From assembly GCA_902776985.1 (NCBI GenBank), contig CACYSD010000006.1:1-64000 (forward strand): DNA of 64,000 nt, read 5' to 3'. The position numbers were made by a program, and so were the translations under genes. This DNA is from UBA3839 sp902776985. Its GTDB lineage: Bacteria > Bacteroidota > Bacteroidia > Bacteroidales > Bacteroidaceae. The notes below the pieces were generated by a model. That model made no database searches. It was not told the DNA's origin and was given only the letters and a program-made list of their open reading frames with translations. Within the stretch, counting starts at the first letter, position 1. Each line of letters starts with the position of its first letter. Below are positions 10,101 to 18,091 of the stretch, one piece after another.

Positions 10101-13100
10101 GCGAGGTGGAACTGTAGCGTTCACCGTTGACCTTGACCTGGTCGCGCTCTGCACCATTCTGCAAACGCATCGTGTATTTGTGACAACCGGATTCCTTCGT
10201 GGCGTTGCTATAGAAATAGTATCTGTCCACCAGCGGACTATCGAACACACGCAGTCCCGCCAGTTCCTCACCTTCTGGATAGTTGGTGGTTGGTAGCGGA
10301 CGTCGCATGATTTCCCATCCGTGGCGGTCGAGCAGCACGAGTACGGGCGGTACGTCGGCACTCTCGATGTCAAAGGTGCCGTTGCCCATACTGAATGTTT
10401 GGAACCAGTGCTCTATCTTTTCTACCACCTTCTTCTCATGACCGTTCGACTTGTCGTTGTATCCGTTCCAACGGGTGGCGTTGGCGTAGGTCTCGTAACT
10501 ATGCCAACCCCGATTTTCTATCGTAGTGCGATACGAAGCAGGATCTGTTGGTACCACCCATGTTGATTCATCTGTACTATAAGCATCTGTATCCTTGTCT
10601 ATTCCCAGCACATGGAGCTTGACCATGTTGTAGGTTTTCCAGTACTGCTCGAACGAAGTCACATATCGACGTGTGTTCTCACTGACCCCATCTACCGTGT
10701 CATCTGTATCTCCATCCCCGTTCAGGTCGGCTGCCACAGGTTGGGTGCTCAGCAGTTTGTAGTTTCCTGCGCTACCCAGCACCATATATTCCATGGGATT
10801 CGTAGATGCAACACCAGGCAGCGTACCACCCGTCACAATACGCTGTATCTTGTCGTTAGCTGTATCCTGATTGAAGTGTACGGCGTAGGTCGTCAGAAAA
10901 GTGTTATGGGTTAAGTTTTTTGCGTCCTTGACGGTACTCTTGGAGCGTATTCTCACGTGATAGGGGTCGCTGTTGTCGCTGATGAAGTACCAAATCCAGC
11001 GGGGGCGGGTGTTGGCACCACCACCGAACTGCTCGTTCTGCATAGCACTGCCATAGATATTCAGGCTGCCGTCACCATTACAGTAAGGATAGACCGCTTG
11101 AATGAGCGACGACGTCAGTTTATCATTACCGTCCTCCAAGTAGTAACCGGCTGCATACGGATCAAGGAACTTCAGCATATATTGACCGCTATTGAACTTC
11201 ACGATGTCGTTGGCTTCGTAGGTGACGTAGATGTCGTAGTAGCAAGCTTTGGTGACATTGACTACATAATAACTATCACCTATCTTGAAATAGTGATTAC
11301 CTGTTACGGTCAGTTTCTTAGCCTTTTCTGTGATATCAGCCGTGGAAACAGCATCATCATGCTTGTGATTAGCATCTGCTCCGTTATATGCCTCCGCCGT
11401 ACTTCCAGCAGGCTCTGTAGCAGTAGCTAAAAGACTGGATAGAGAGGTCAACTCGGTAGGCGAGGCTTTCACTGTATATACTCCTTCACTCTCTGTGATG
11501 TTATCTTGGTCATAAAAATGATATGTAGCTACCAACGGACTCTGATACTCTGCCGGTAACACCAAATCCGGGTTCTTACTATCTACCGTCAGCAATTGAT
11601 GCTTGGCCTTATCGATTAGATGGTAGGTATAGTTGATGTTTTGGTTCAAGATGAGTTTCAGCACTTCGTGACCATGAGCATAGGTCGAGTTATTATATAT
11701 CTTGACGGTATTTACATCCGGGCTACCTATGTTATAATATGTGGTACTGGCATCCACGGTATTCGTTGCCACCATCACTTCATAGACACCTTGCTGAAGG
11801 CTGCTCTTGGCGATGAAGCGCTGAGCATTCGCTCTGGTTGCATCAAATGTAAGCGCCGTTCCAGCATCTGTTGTGGGCAAGACCGCTGCCAATTTAAGCC
11901 ATGCGCCTTTTTCTCTGGACTCCGTCGTCGAAGAACCATTGCCGGCTGGATAATATATGGTGACAGACTCCGAACCCTCAACTTTAGGGTCTAAGTCTTC
12001 CCGTGCTCCCAAATTATCAATGAGCATGGCATAGGGGTCGCGATTGCGCAGCTTCCAGAGATAGGCATTCGAGCTCAAGTTTTCCGGAGTAGGAGTTTCA
12101 TTCTTCTTGAGTTTGTCTTCCGACGCGTCGTAATATACATAGTATTCGTTCAGTCGAACATTAAACACCTGATTCTCACTCAATGTGGCAGATTTGTTAG
12201 CCAGCCTCGTTGTCTCGTACGCGACGTATATGTTCGTAGTGCTGGCTGCATCACCGGCAGTCAGTTCTGTGATTGCGTTACTCAAGTGTGTACGGCTCGT
12301 ACCTGTACCCGCACCTGAACCATTATCAAATGTTCTATAGAACGTGATATTCTCGTCCATTATCAGTGGACTGATGATGACACTTGGGACGCTGCCCAGC
12401 AGCGACAGCGGTGAGTAAATGGTCTGGGTAGCGGTAGCCTTCGCGGCTATGTTTCCCGCTAAGTCCACAATGTTGTAAGTGAAACTACGCGTGGGCAGCG
12501 TCATCACCTTCACACGAGTGGAATTCGTCGTGCTATATTGTACGGTGTTTTCAACAATGGCACTATTATTCTGGTTGACAGTAACAACGAATTTGGTACC
12601 GATATTGGAATCATCAGAGCCCTTCTTCTCCTGAATAGTCAGGGTGAATCGCTTATTATCACCTCCACGACCTTTGATGGACACCTTAAAGGTCGCAGTA
12701 TTTGTTTTATACACGTATATCTTCTCGCTTTGAACGGTTGCCTGAGCGGCATCGGTGCCACCAACCGTCACATTGAGGTAGTTACCCTCTTCAAAAGTAA
12801 GATTGCTGACATTAAAGGTGACGGTTTGGGCATTGGCAGTAGCTACGTTGTAGGTACTGGCGTGTCCCTCATCGGTGTAATCGATAGCAACTGGACTCGG
12901 ATGGCCTGCATCCCAGTACCAGTTACCAGTACCCTTGTATTTCCTAAGCAGGAAGCTGCCGGCGGTGGCATCATTGGGCAATTCCCACTTGTAGCCTTCA
13001 GAATCTGTGGTGCTGGTAGTGAGGAGTGTTTCTGTTGTGGGAGGCGTGCCCGCAGCTCCCACGTAATAGGGTGTGCTACCAGAGGTTGCATCGCGATACA

Positions 13101-14784
13101 CCACGCGAAGTTCGTAGGGGTCACCGATAAAGGCAAACTCGGTGGTTTTTGCATAATCGTTGTCGGCACCGTTGTTCTTGAAGTTCGTGCCGTCGTATTT
13201 CAGTTTCAGACCATCAGCCTGCGTACTAGCCTCATCCGTCAGTTCATACCATGTGGCACCAGCCCAAGTGGAGGCGGTGTAGGTGGCTGCCGGCGTGATG
13301 CCCTTGAAGGGTATGTCCGACGTCAGACTATAGCCTATATAGACCTGATAGCCCTCTGTATTGTCATAGTTGGCATCGGAGAATTTGGTTATCTCATTCG
13401 TGCATGCTGCATCACTATAGAACTTACCAGTATAGTTGCAATACTTACGCCTCAATGATGAAGGCAGGTATTTGGTCTCGATGGGGTCGTTGTCCACCGT
13501 ATATTGGCTGACCCATTCTGTAGGGGCGGAAACAATGTGGTCATCCGAAGGATCAGCGGCATAGAATGGTGTCGCAATCTTGAAGGTAACCTTCTTGAGA
13601 GGATAGATACCATCTATCGTGTTTTTATTCGTCGCATCTGTCGAGGTGATTTGACCAAAGTTCAGGTTGTTGTAGCCATTAAACGTCAGATAATAGTATT
13701 TAGTGTTATCCTTCGGTCCGGGAACGACACCGTTGCCGTCCACCGTTCTGGTACCCATAAAGACATAACCCGTGTTAGAAGTGTTGTTGAGCAGCGCCAC
13801 AGTACCCCACGTCTGATCATTACCATGGAAATAACCGGTTTTGCTGTCATAACCAGAACTTAGGTCTGTCGGATTTGGATTAGCAGAGTTATAAACAGTC
13901 TTATATCGTATATGGTCATCACTCGCGAGGTATGCGTTACCGGTTGTTTTGGCCATCAAAGCGGCACCTTTATACCACTTATACACAAAGGTCTTGTCAC
14001 CATCTTCATTCTTTTCAATGAACGTGTAATCCCTAGCATAAGAAGTACGAACAACGATGTGGTAGGGATCCTTACCCTCGAACTTGAATATAAAGTAGAA
14101 TTTGGACTCCGTGCTATCTCTGGTGTTCCTGTTATTACCATCATTCCAATAAGTGCCAATGTTATTTCCCGGATTGTCCACGTAAGAGAAATCTGGACTT
14201 GCCAACATCTCCGGGTCAACTTTGGCTGTTGGTATAACAGCGGGACGGTTGTTACGACCTCTGTTCAGCGAGAGGAAACCCTTGTCCTTTACTCCAATGT
14301 TGTAGTTCACCGAGCCGTCAAGTTTGGCAATGGAACCATCGTTTGACGCCTCATCGTATGTATAAACGACGTAGTATTCAGCTGTGTTTGTAGTAATCGC
14401 TGTGCCTTCTGCAACAGGTGTAGGGCTGGCCTTCACTTCATAGAGAACACCCTTGCGGCTACTAACGTCATCGTAAAGACTTACTGCAGAACTACCGTGG
14501 CCGGAGATGTCCTCCGGCTTGTAATAGGTGAAGCCATTATTTGCTATCAGCGGACTTTTATAGTGGGCAGGAAGTTCGACAGTACTCTGGTTATCCACAA
14601 CGACCTTGAAGGCCTCTAGACGGTAACCAGTGACGCCAGACTTCATGTGATAATCATAAACCGACGGATCTATCGGCAACGTCAGGATATGGTAGGTGAC
14701 CTTTGCTGCCCACGCTTGGTTCAGCGCTCCGCCCGCCATCAGCATGAGCGTGAATATATATATAATGTGCAAATATCGTTTCAT
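4129..14784 (-). CDS. Giant modular secreted/surface protein, 3551 residues, with C-terminal sorting-like tail
   Basis: This 10.7-kb gene encodes a signal peptide (residues 1-26, cleavage near AWA/AKV), a very long Tyr/Thr/Asp/Asn-rich region and a C-terminal tail, YDLQGRRV ending in GIYIYRGKKLYIK. The tail resembles type IX secretion sorting tails of Prevotella. Internally a module recurs about eight times, with four landmarks in order: YHIIDxxG..., SPL/SPF followed by YY, (D/N)(V/I)YVxYxYD, and DPYxIxxxN. DPY-type landmarks fall near residues 238, 555, 915, 1271, 1721, 2266, 2537 and, degenerate as DVYGFKMFNRY, 2856. A second short motif, G(T/E)YY(F/Y)(K/R)IG...YKKVTVT, recurs several times. 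I recognise no enzyme or named adhesin domain. It lies downstream of two fimbrillin lipoproteins, so a stalk, tip or matrix role is plausible but inferred. Confidence 0.8.
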   Translation of the reverse strand: MKRYLHIIYIFTLMLMAGGALNQAWAAKVTYHILTLPIDPSVYDYHMKSGVTGYRLEAFKVVVDNQSTVELPAHYKSPLIANNGFTYYKPEDISGHGSSAVSLYDDVSSRKGVLYEVKASPTPVAEGTAITTNTAEYYVVYTYDEASNDGSIAKLDGSVNYNIGVKDKGFLSLNRGRNNRPAVIPTAKVDPEMLASPDFSYVDNPGNNIGTYWNDGNNRNTRDSTESKFYFIFKFEGKDPYHIVVRTSYARDYTFIEKNEDGDKTFVYKWYKGAALMAKTTGNAYLASDDHIRYKTVYNSANPNPTDLSSGYDSKTGYFHGNDQTWGTVALLNNTSNTGYVFMGTRTVDGNGVVPGPKDNTKYYYLTFNGYNNLNFGQITSTDATNKNTIDGIYPLKKVTFKIATPFYAADPSDDHIVSAPTEWVSQYTVDNDPIETKYLPSSLRRKYCNYTGKFYSDAACTNEITKFSDANYDNTEGYQVYIGYSLTSDIPFKGITPAATYTASTWAGATWYELTDEASTQADGLKLKYDGTNFKNNGADNDYAKTTEFAFIGDPYELRVVYRDATSGSTPYYVGAAGTPPTTETLLTTSTTDSEGYKWELPNDATAGSFLLRKYKGTGNWYWDAGHPSPVAIDYTDEGHASTYNVATANAQTVTFNVSNLTFEEGNYLNVTVGGTDAAQATVQSEKIYVYKTNTATFKVSIKGRGGDNKRFTLTIQEKKGSDDSNIGTKFVVTVNQNNSAIVENTVQYSTTNSTRVKVMTLPTRSFTYNIVDLAGNIAAKATATQTIYSPLSLLGSVPSVIISPLIMDENITFYRTFDNGSGAGTGTSRTHLSNAITELTAGDAASTTNIYVAYETTRLANKSATLSENQVFNVRLNEYYVYYDASEDKLKKNETPTPENLSSNAYLWKLRNRDPYAMLIDNLGAREDLDPKVEGSESVTIYYPAGNGSSTTESREKGAWLKLAAVLPTTDAGTALTFDATRANAQRFIAKSSLQQGVYEVMVATNTVDASTTYYNIGSPDVNTVKIYNNSTYAHGHEVLKLILNQNINYTYHLIDKAKHQLLTVDSKNPDLVLPAEYQSPLVATYHFYDQDNITESEGVYTVKASPTELTSLSSLLATATEPAGSTAEAYNGADANHKHDDAVSTADITEKAKKLTVTGNHYFKIGDSYYVVNVTKACYYDIYVTYEANDIVKFNSGQYMLKFLDPYAAGYYLEDGNDKLTSSLIQAVYPYCNGDGSLNIYGSAMQNEQFGGGANTRPRWIWYFISDNSDPYHVRIRSKSTVKDAKNLTHNTFLTTYAVHFNQDTANDKIQRIVTGGTLPGVASTNPMEYMVLGSAGNYKLLSTQPVAADLNGDGDTDDTVDGVSENTRRYVTSFEQYWKTYNMVKLHVLGIDKDTDAYSTDESTWVVPTDPASYRTTIENRGWHSYETYANATRWNGYNDKSNGHEKKVVEKIEHWFQTFSMGNGTFDIESADVPPVLVLLDRHGWEIMRRPLPTTNYPEGEELAGLRVFDSPLVDRYYFYSNATKESGCHKYTMRLQNGAERDQVKVNGERYSSTSLGDLPPRSASGVVSGGAIQDLYVIYTVKEEYENNYAYSLDTLSSPYAESGISQPYLVLQNGRFYKSENTDNPNYISKPIIEHTNPEGGNVYDLIVSPHNHGGTNHNIIDGSGNFLGNNFWYVKPNLDIDDEMGIPWIRVTGEETETAAKNKLRKAYETKTGFDPYNIQLQLKNDKDGNPDGRYLTTHMTSARLDNGIMVGDYEGGSMKLTLAAAGSATVASGTSEGYDHTDMRITNQTFMAVSDANGNMQLMPRFDHTLRVNLEGTNPWETKLSEPVDHAKASVDNNSSMGPQTTFFVCPQRFHYHIIDNDGREALRYKRGADFYPTITSHFKSPFAKDFTYYTGLATKSGEITNSNSSAWGSATGVYKRTLTNESMLAGAVKRLPKAGTYYFKIGTGETFTYKTVTVTEALIEDSNSDEWGPATGDFKRTLTNESMLADAVKLLPTAGTYYYRIGTRGVFSYKKVTVTEGLSDKQITGSFAEADVEGVDCDVYVRYDYDLDADLDADRILQGQWYTVKLADNDLQADGKVMTFTRTAVSAEEYASEKAALSSNGVYYFRKTYTTPYSYIKVTKDGGDIDEDDSDESAWTNALGLGVDLYAGETSSRSLTAVDATEYASKRDALTETGEYYFKIGTTEPYAYKKVEVTSVPIDEASDYAETADDGTFATLWSNSKPLVVDADAKKWQWKFFVAPADPTSDYYVKPDPYAIHLFNRYSNYTTNPSEEPSPMSVEIKVPNANDGADRFALLSHPSGGYALVVAKTYSDYNYSFLNGASMTTSVAATTATEAGFNYKTGGISNNSRVVVDNDVKHNYTYYVITNANNLAITAMPTAEESENHGYNPYVPEVAQSPLLNMDDYKYYGFASRPGGKYSVIPQTILYTLSGLYDDNVYVRYNAYDVDKTSFKVPNQKTTVEGIVARAASSVDASLNISGGLPYNIVWYNNNMMQSTDNSTVSDGGSHALSGTADYVWYFTGGDPYALKIKHKGGKYLSGTDKNLVVEGSAPTFMLLRKSGYDYGILQMTSDDDRLTFGDDDSNGETPNTTYLTTGDPTKYIIFGLSVHDLIYHLVIARTCKEAEKAEPESDQYVNIPYRETESGTLTTKTIWGTTQRDLKSVNTGVGTHYPGEKYQLGSTVDWYDASTEGAIGHTYSYHAGSVSIGDEFVLPNIFNRPNCTFEYYIEGIYQHYAEANANEGKPHTDLESKYKGLKLTKLMSDDQLIDQTVVVNIVYSFDKDVATNTGLGFVTSTTQNLWYTFETPEGETPYLAQYTNAWGLQAKPGRATRYTNDYLWTPLGDVYGFKMFNRYMIKNSNSETKVMTYPGEASDELNLLIAEPGTGSYTAGNEVFELLPGDMDGYFRVHPVVNTGETKYYVRRDPSDGYAKLSTTPGDWRYGLEMDLLEPYYKRAGYVGGLTADGKTAYETAVASGKIINIQNVVYNDANIVHYTPGYYRLHSQPGVSGIDPVRYASGYLHKTELTGDDVHTTSAIPMHFYSKVGVTTTFAGEDGLGSGFTITNATRGEIPIDSTECDPSTIFYFNGTGTLEGNPRSTIQTQGLHIAANANGDANNGTTTSRQQRAVMSAAPGDSITFSLMDIGGAVLLIHDGSAPGTRRYLNFDQSDFFQRTATDDADMSAQAVKLPSTGTYYFKIGGSTYKKLTVTTAYISDPETNATYSAAVASTEAEWNAAADKYDLKYYHESPTDDAKWCMQPVQKTATVGNGELSLEIETHNGGDGYYYATFYAPFDVLLPADDDGKTYNAYICKTWENTGVHPVAVPAATVNAVSYVKGKFVPAATPVILRVKDERDTLTLTLPTTSPSSPITSCVLSGSYLDQLLAEDASHDVYTFGVPMKSNVESYNKNSGIIVAPLPEFETSGVGFYINATYNKESDPLRSLWQRNNRYVLYNKIYYRADGEGAPKLKGPLYVPVLFGDVLEFGNEDEVGKEEQFDSNAVYDLQGRRVVSGQSVLDGTWRDSVTPGIYIYRGKKLYIK
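8681..9060 (-). repeat. 180-bp (60-residue) tandem duplication inside the giant gene
   Basis: Segments around 8690-8820 and 8870-9000 match at exactly 180 bases spacing, for example CATCGATTCGTTTGTCAACG at both 8791 and 8971. They encode two adjacent copies containing KRTLTNESMLA and G-T-Y-Y-x-K/R-I-G followed by VTVTE. The near-identity at DNA level suggests a recent duplication. Confidence 0.85.
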
Positions 14785-14804
14785 ATATCTTGTTACATTT
14801 AATA

Positions 14805-14895
14805 TCTTACATCATACATCTTACTTCTTACATCTTACTTCTTACATCTTACTTCTTACATCTTACATCTTACATCATACATCATCCATCTTCCA
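14805..14895. repeat. Simple-sequence array (CTTACAT/CTTACTT units) upstream of the giant gene
   Basis: The gap between the second fimbrillin gene and the giant gene is almost filled with irregular tandem copies of TTACATC and TTACTTC. On the minus strand this is a run of GATGTAAG/GAAGTAAG units. No promoter box is visible within it, so the giant gene is probably read from upstream. The array may vary in length between strains. Confidence 0.8.
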
Positions 14896-14899
14896 TCCA

Positions 14900-15859
14900 T
14901 CACCATTGCTCTGTGTACTTCGTCGCATCCACTTTCAAAGCATACGGAGTGACAGTAAGGTTGTAGGTATATTTGTATCCTGGATGCCAGTCGATACTTA
15001 TATTAGTACTGATATCTTTGGTGATGTTGTCGCTCCAGTCGTCCCATGTACCATTAACGGTAAGCGTCTTCGTATCGGTGTTGGGGATAACCATAAGTAG
15101 CGTCGTCTCTGTAAATGCTGTGTTATATTTCAGCGGATTAGCAGGAGTTATCGTCAATGTTGCACTACCCGTTTGGCTGCTCCATGTGGATGCCGTGCCA
15201 GCAGCATTGAAGGTGCAGGTACCACCAGTATTCAGTCCAGCAATGCTGATTCTGTTCACCTGGACATGCTCGCCGCTGCCTGCTGCTATCACGAACTTGA
15301 TAAGAGCAAACGGGTGTTTGAAGTTCATTGTCACGCCCGTTGCGCCTTGGCTGGCTTTGTTCTGTGCAGGGCTTAGTGCCCAAATGAATTCCCGCAAACC
15401 GCGTTGGCCCACATCGGTCATAGGAAGATTAGCACATACAAAATAGGGGGCAGGGGCAGGTGTTCCGTCTACTGCGTAATTAACGCTTGAGATGTAACCA
15501 GGCGTTGTGACAGGCATATAGGCAAAGAAGTCGAGGTTGCCAGATGCTGGCCAATAATGCTTGCCGTCTGAGAAGACCCATTTCGAGTTCGTGCCGTCCC
15601 AATCTACTGTCGTAGTGTTGATATATGGCGTCGCGGTGTTCCCTTGATAAACGGCAGCGGTGAAATGAGATTCCGTCCGAAGGGCAGCCTGGTTGTCGAA
15701 CGTTGTTACCCTTGTTCCCTCCATCATCTGCCACACGTCGGCATCGAGTGTGATTTCGTTGTTCTTGGGCTTATCCGCCTTATCGTCATCGGAACAAGCT
15801 GCCAACAACAGGATTGACAGCAATGAACACATCCATATATATTTGTCAGAACATTTCAT
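14900..15859 (-). CDS. Fimbrillin-family lipoprotein (Mfa-like)
   Basis: The 319-residue product has a lipoprotein signal with lipobox LLAAC (Cys22), an Asp-rich start to the mature chain and the layout of the Bacteroidales fimbrillin family. Landmarks are HYWPASGNLDFFAYMP in the first domain, FKHPFALIKFVI in the middle, and a second beta-sandwich ending in a Trp-terminated strand (TKYTEQW). Such proteins are exported as lipoproteins and polymerise or cap surface fimbriae after N-terminal proteolysis. It sits between a second fimbrillin and the giant secreted protein, all on the minus strand. Whether it is a stalk or an accessory tip subunit cannot be told from sequence. Confidence 0.8.
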   Translation of the reverse strand: MKCSDKYIWMCSLLSILLLAACSDDDKADKPKNNEITLDADVWQMMEGTRVTTFDNQAALRTESHFTAAVYQGNTATPYINTTTVDWDGTNSKWVFSDGKHYWPASGNLDFFAYMPVTTPGYISSVNYAVDGTPAPAPYFVCANLPMTDVGQRGLREFIWALSPAQNKASQGATGVTMNFKHPFALIKFVIAAGSGEHVQVNRISIAGLNTGGTCTFNAAGTASTWSSQTGSATLTITPANPLKYNTAFTETTLLMVIPNTDTKTLTVNGTWDDWSDNITKDISTNISIDWHPGYKYTYNLTVTPYALKVDATKYTEQW

Positions 15860-15887
15860 GTAACGATTATCTAAGAAAGATTATTTC

Positions 15888-16040
15888 AAACATGTAATTG
15901 CCATATAATTAACCATCTAATTATCAGTATGTATTATATGAATAATTCGTGGGAATTCGTGTTATAATAAACATGTAATTGCCATATAATTAACCATCTA
16001 ATTATCAGTATGTATTATATGAAAAATTAATGGGTAATTC
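15888..16040. repeat. Direct repeat, 81-base period
   Basis: A segment starting AAACATGTAATTGCC at 15888 and running to TATTATATGAA recurs at 15969 with essentially no change over about 53 bases. Each copy is followed by a more diverged part containing AATTCGTG and ATTCGTGTTA. A related CATGTAATTACCATTAATGACC occurs at about 20085, so the element may be dispersed. Confidence 0.8.
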
Positions 16041-16377
16041 GTGACCATTCGTGTTAAAAAAACAATTAGCTGCGGTAATTCGTGTTTATTACCAACTTTA
16101 GTTTACTATTAATCTACAAAAATATAGCAAATCATTGAATCAGCCAAACAAATTCATCACTTTTTCAGCACTTTTTAATCTTTGATTAAAGGATACTGAC
16201 TTCAGGACACAAAATCTCACACATAATCCATCTCAAAATCTCATAATAATTATAAATTCTTTTGGTTCGTCTCAATGGAGTTGAAACGCTGTCTTTAAAC
16301 TGGCACAGTGAAAAAATATTTTGAGCACAGTCAAAAACTTTTTTGAGCGAAGTAAAAAAATAATTTGAGCACAGTTT

Positions 16378-16429
16378 AAACTTAAAATACTGCCACGATT
16401 TTCAAAAATCGTGGCAGTATTTTAAGTTT
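16378..16429. repeat. Perfect inverted repeat, 25-bp arms, 2-base spacer
   Basis: The left arm 16378-16402 (beginning AAACTTAAAATACTGCC) is the exact reverse complement of 16405-16429, separated by CA. This is much longer than the usual terminator stem, and the ends are T/A-rich on both strands. It could act as a bidirectional terminator, a cruciform or a MITE remnant. Confidence 0.9.
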
Positions 16430-16616
16430 TTTGTTAAGTGTTAGTGAATTTAGAGTGAAGCTCCGTTGAGAATAGAGTGAATACTAAATAGAGCACGCTC
16501 ACGGAGTGAGTTATCGACGGCACCTATTAAAAAAACTCATATAGTCGCTTGCGAAGCAAGAATTTCCATATTATGAGGCATATATATCCTAAATCACAGG
16601 ATTGTTTAAAATGAAA

Positions 16617-16640
16617 AAGTGGAGGCGATTGCCTCCACTT
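16617..16640 (-). terminator. Rho-independent terminator of the upstream fimbrillin gene
   Basis: AAGTGGAGGC-GATT-GCCTCCACTT forms a 10-bp perfect stem 28 bases after the fimbrillin stop codon. On the minus strand it is followed by TTTTTC. This suggests that fimbrillin transcription mostly ends here rather than reading into the next two genes. Confidence 0.8.
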
Positions 16641-16667
16641 AAAGTATTTAGGGGAATGTGTTTAGGA

Positions 16668-17792
16668 TTACATTGCAACTTCTATTTCGTCATTAGTTCC
16701 TGGATTTTCATCCAAATCAGTTACCCAAGCTGTGATAGAAGTAGCGGTGCTAAACTTAATGGCTAAGCCCGCTAACACTTCGTCAAGAGCAGTACTAGCA
16801 TCATTCTGGATATTTCCTGGTTGATAACCACCACCAGCTGCATCAATTACGAATGTATATTTTTTACCAGCTTCCAAGTTAATATTAATTGGCCAATAAC
16901 ACCATTGAGTTGCAACAATTTCTGCATTATTTGCCAAATTAAGGAATTGCAACTGCAAAGCAATGTATGCACAATCTAAGTTTGCAGTTCCATTAGCAGC
17001 CGTTTGAGTTGCAGATGCATACTGTTTAGTATAAACTTTATTAGGAAGTGATTGACCTGTGGTAAGATTCTGTGGCACAATCATCCAAGTAGCTCCTTGA
17101 ACTACAGCGGTAGATGTCAAAGTAGCAGCTGACCAAGTTTGAGAATAAGAATATGTATCTGAAGCATTTTCAGGATTTGTAAATGTCCAAGCAGGTGATC
17201 CTGAAGTAAAATTCAAAGTACCAGCTTTAGCAACATAACCTAATTTCACGCCTGAGATATTGATTTTTAGAGTATTATTACTATTTAATGCTTTAACTTC
17301 AACCTGAGTAAGTGCATGCTTAAAATTAAGCGTTGTAATCTCACCAGCATCTGGTTTTGACGATACTGCTAATTTAGCACAAAGAAGATCAACCTGAGAT
17401 TCGGCTGCTGCATTAGGAGTAAAAGTAGAAATATTACCTGCTGTAGTTTGAGCCCCATTAAATGTTGCATAGAAAGTTAACAAATTAGTGGTACCATCTA
17501 TTGTCGAAGGCCAATAATATGCAGGATTAGAAGAAAAGCCACTGTAACCTGCTGCAGCATAAGTAAATGTTGCATTATTAAAATAAGAAGTTGGAGACAC
17601 ATCACCTTTTGTACAATAAACATTGATTTCGTCATTAGAAGCAAATGCAGATTTTACTGTTGCTCGAGTCATGCCATTCATCAAAGGTCTGAAGCTGATG
17701 GCGTCGCTCTTTATTACTTCGACTGTTTCGTCGTTGCTGCAGGAAGCGAGTCCGATGGCTGCTGCTGCAAAAAATAAAAGATACTTTTTCAT
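16668..17792 (-). CDS. Fimbrillin-family lipoprotein
   Basis: This 374-residue protein has a lipoprotein signal with Cys18 (GLASC), followed by an acidic linker and a segment NGMTRATV. There an Arg-specific protease could cleave, as in maturation of FimA/Mfa1-type subunits. Family landmarks are AYYWPSTIDGTTNLLTFYATF, FKHALTQVEVKALN and a C-terminal AGKKYTFVIDA strand before an acidic end. Its base composition and Thr/Asn-rich sequence fit a surface pilin. A strong terminator follows it. Its 5' leader contains an 8-bp-arm hairpin. It is probably the major stalk subunit of this locus, but that is inference from position. Confidence 0.8.
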   Translation of the reverse strand: MKKYLLFFAAAAIGLASCSNDETVEVIKSDAISFRPLMNGMTRATVKSAFASNDEINVYCTKGDVSPTSYFNNATFTYAAAGYSGFSSNPAYYWPSTIDGTTNLLTFYATFNGAQTTAGNISTFTPNAAAESQVDLLCAKLAVSSKPDAGEITTLNFKHALTQVEVKALNSNNTLKINISGVKLGYVAKAGTLNFTSGSPAWTFTNPENASDTYSYSQTWSAATLTSTAVVQGATWMIVPQNLTTGQSLPNKVYTKQYASATQTAANGTANLDCAYIALQLQFLNLANNAEIVATQWCYWPININLEAGKKYTFVIDAAGGGYQPGNIQNDASTALDEVLAGLAIKFSTATSITAWVTDLDENPGTNDEIEVAM

Positions 17793-17866
17793 AATTGTTC
17801 TGTTTTTTAATTAGTATTTATTTGAATTTTTTTCTTTGTTTTTGGTTAGTTAGTTTGTTGTTAGTT

Positions 17867-17902
17867 TTGAGAGGAATAGAGTGACACTTATATGCTCTCA
17901 AA
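17867..17902 (-). promoter_or_regulatory. Hairpin in the probable leader of the fimbrillin gene
   Basis: TTTGAGAG (17867-17874) and CTCTCAAA (17895-17902) are perfect 8-bp arms around a 20-base loop, about 75-110 bases before the start codon. It may be part of a structured 5' untranslated region. The evidence is only the inverted repeat and its position. Confidence 0.35.
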
Positions 17903-18040
17903 CTTGCAAATAAAGGAATTTATTCGCAAATCAACAAACATTCGTGTAAATATTTTACATTTTTCTCGATTTTAGTTACAATTTTAACATTTTAGCCACG
18001 CTCTTGCTTTATTTTCATTGAAAACTCTGCAATTTTAATT

Positions 18041-18078
18041 AACAAAAACCAGAATCACACTTTTTTAAGGTTTTTGTT
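18041..18078 (-). terminator. Possible terminator after the DUF5119 gene
   Basis: AACAAAAACC (18041-18050) and GGTTTTTGTT (18069-18078) form 10-bp arms with an 18-base loop, just after the DUF5119 stop. The stem is A/U-rich, so its strength is doubtful. A related AATCACACTTTT segment appears near 20149. Confidence 0.4.
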
Positions 18079-18091
18079 CTTCTCAATTATA

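Larger units (their letters stand above)
15860..16667. other. 808-base intergenic region rich in repeats
   Basis: No gene is supported here. The region holds an 81-base-period direct repeat (15888-16040), several copies of AATTCGTG, a stretch of TTTGAGCACAGT-like units (16300-16380), a perfect 25-bp inverted repeat (16378-16429), small GC hairpins near 16480-16560 and a terminator (16617-16640). Confidence 0.7.

Noticed and set aside
12538..13458. 306-codon + strand open frame opposite the giant gene
   Set aside because: It lies wholly inside the clearly coding minus-strand gene, has no recognisable domain, and is the expected shadow of a low-stop antisense frame. The same holds for other + strand frames across 4200-14700.
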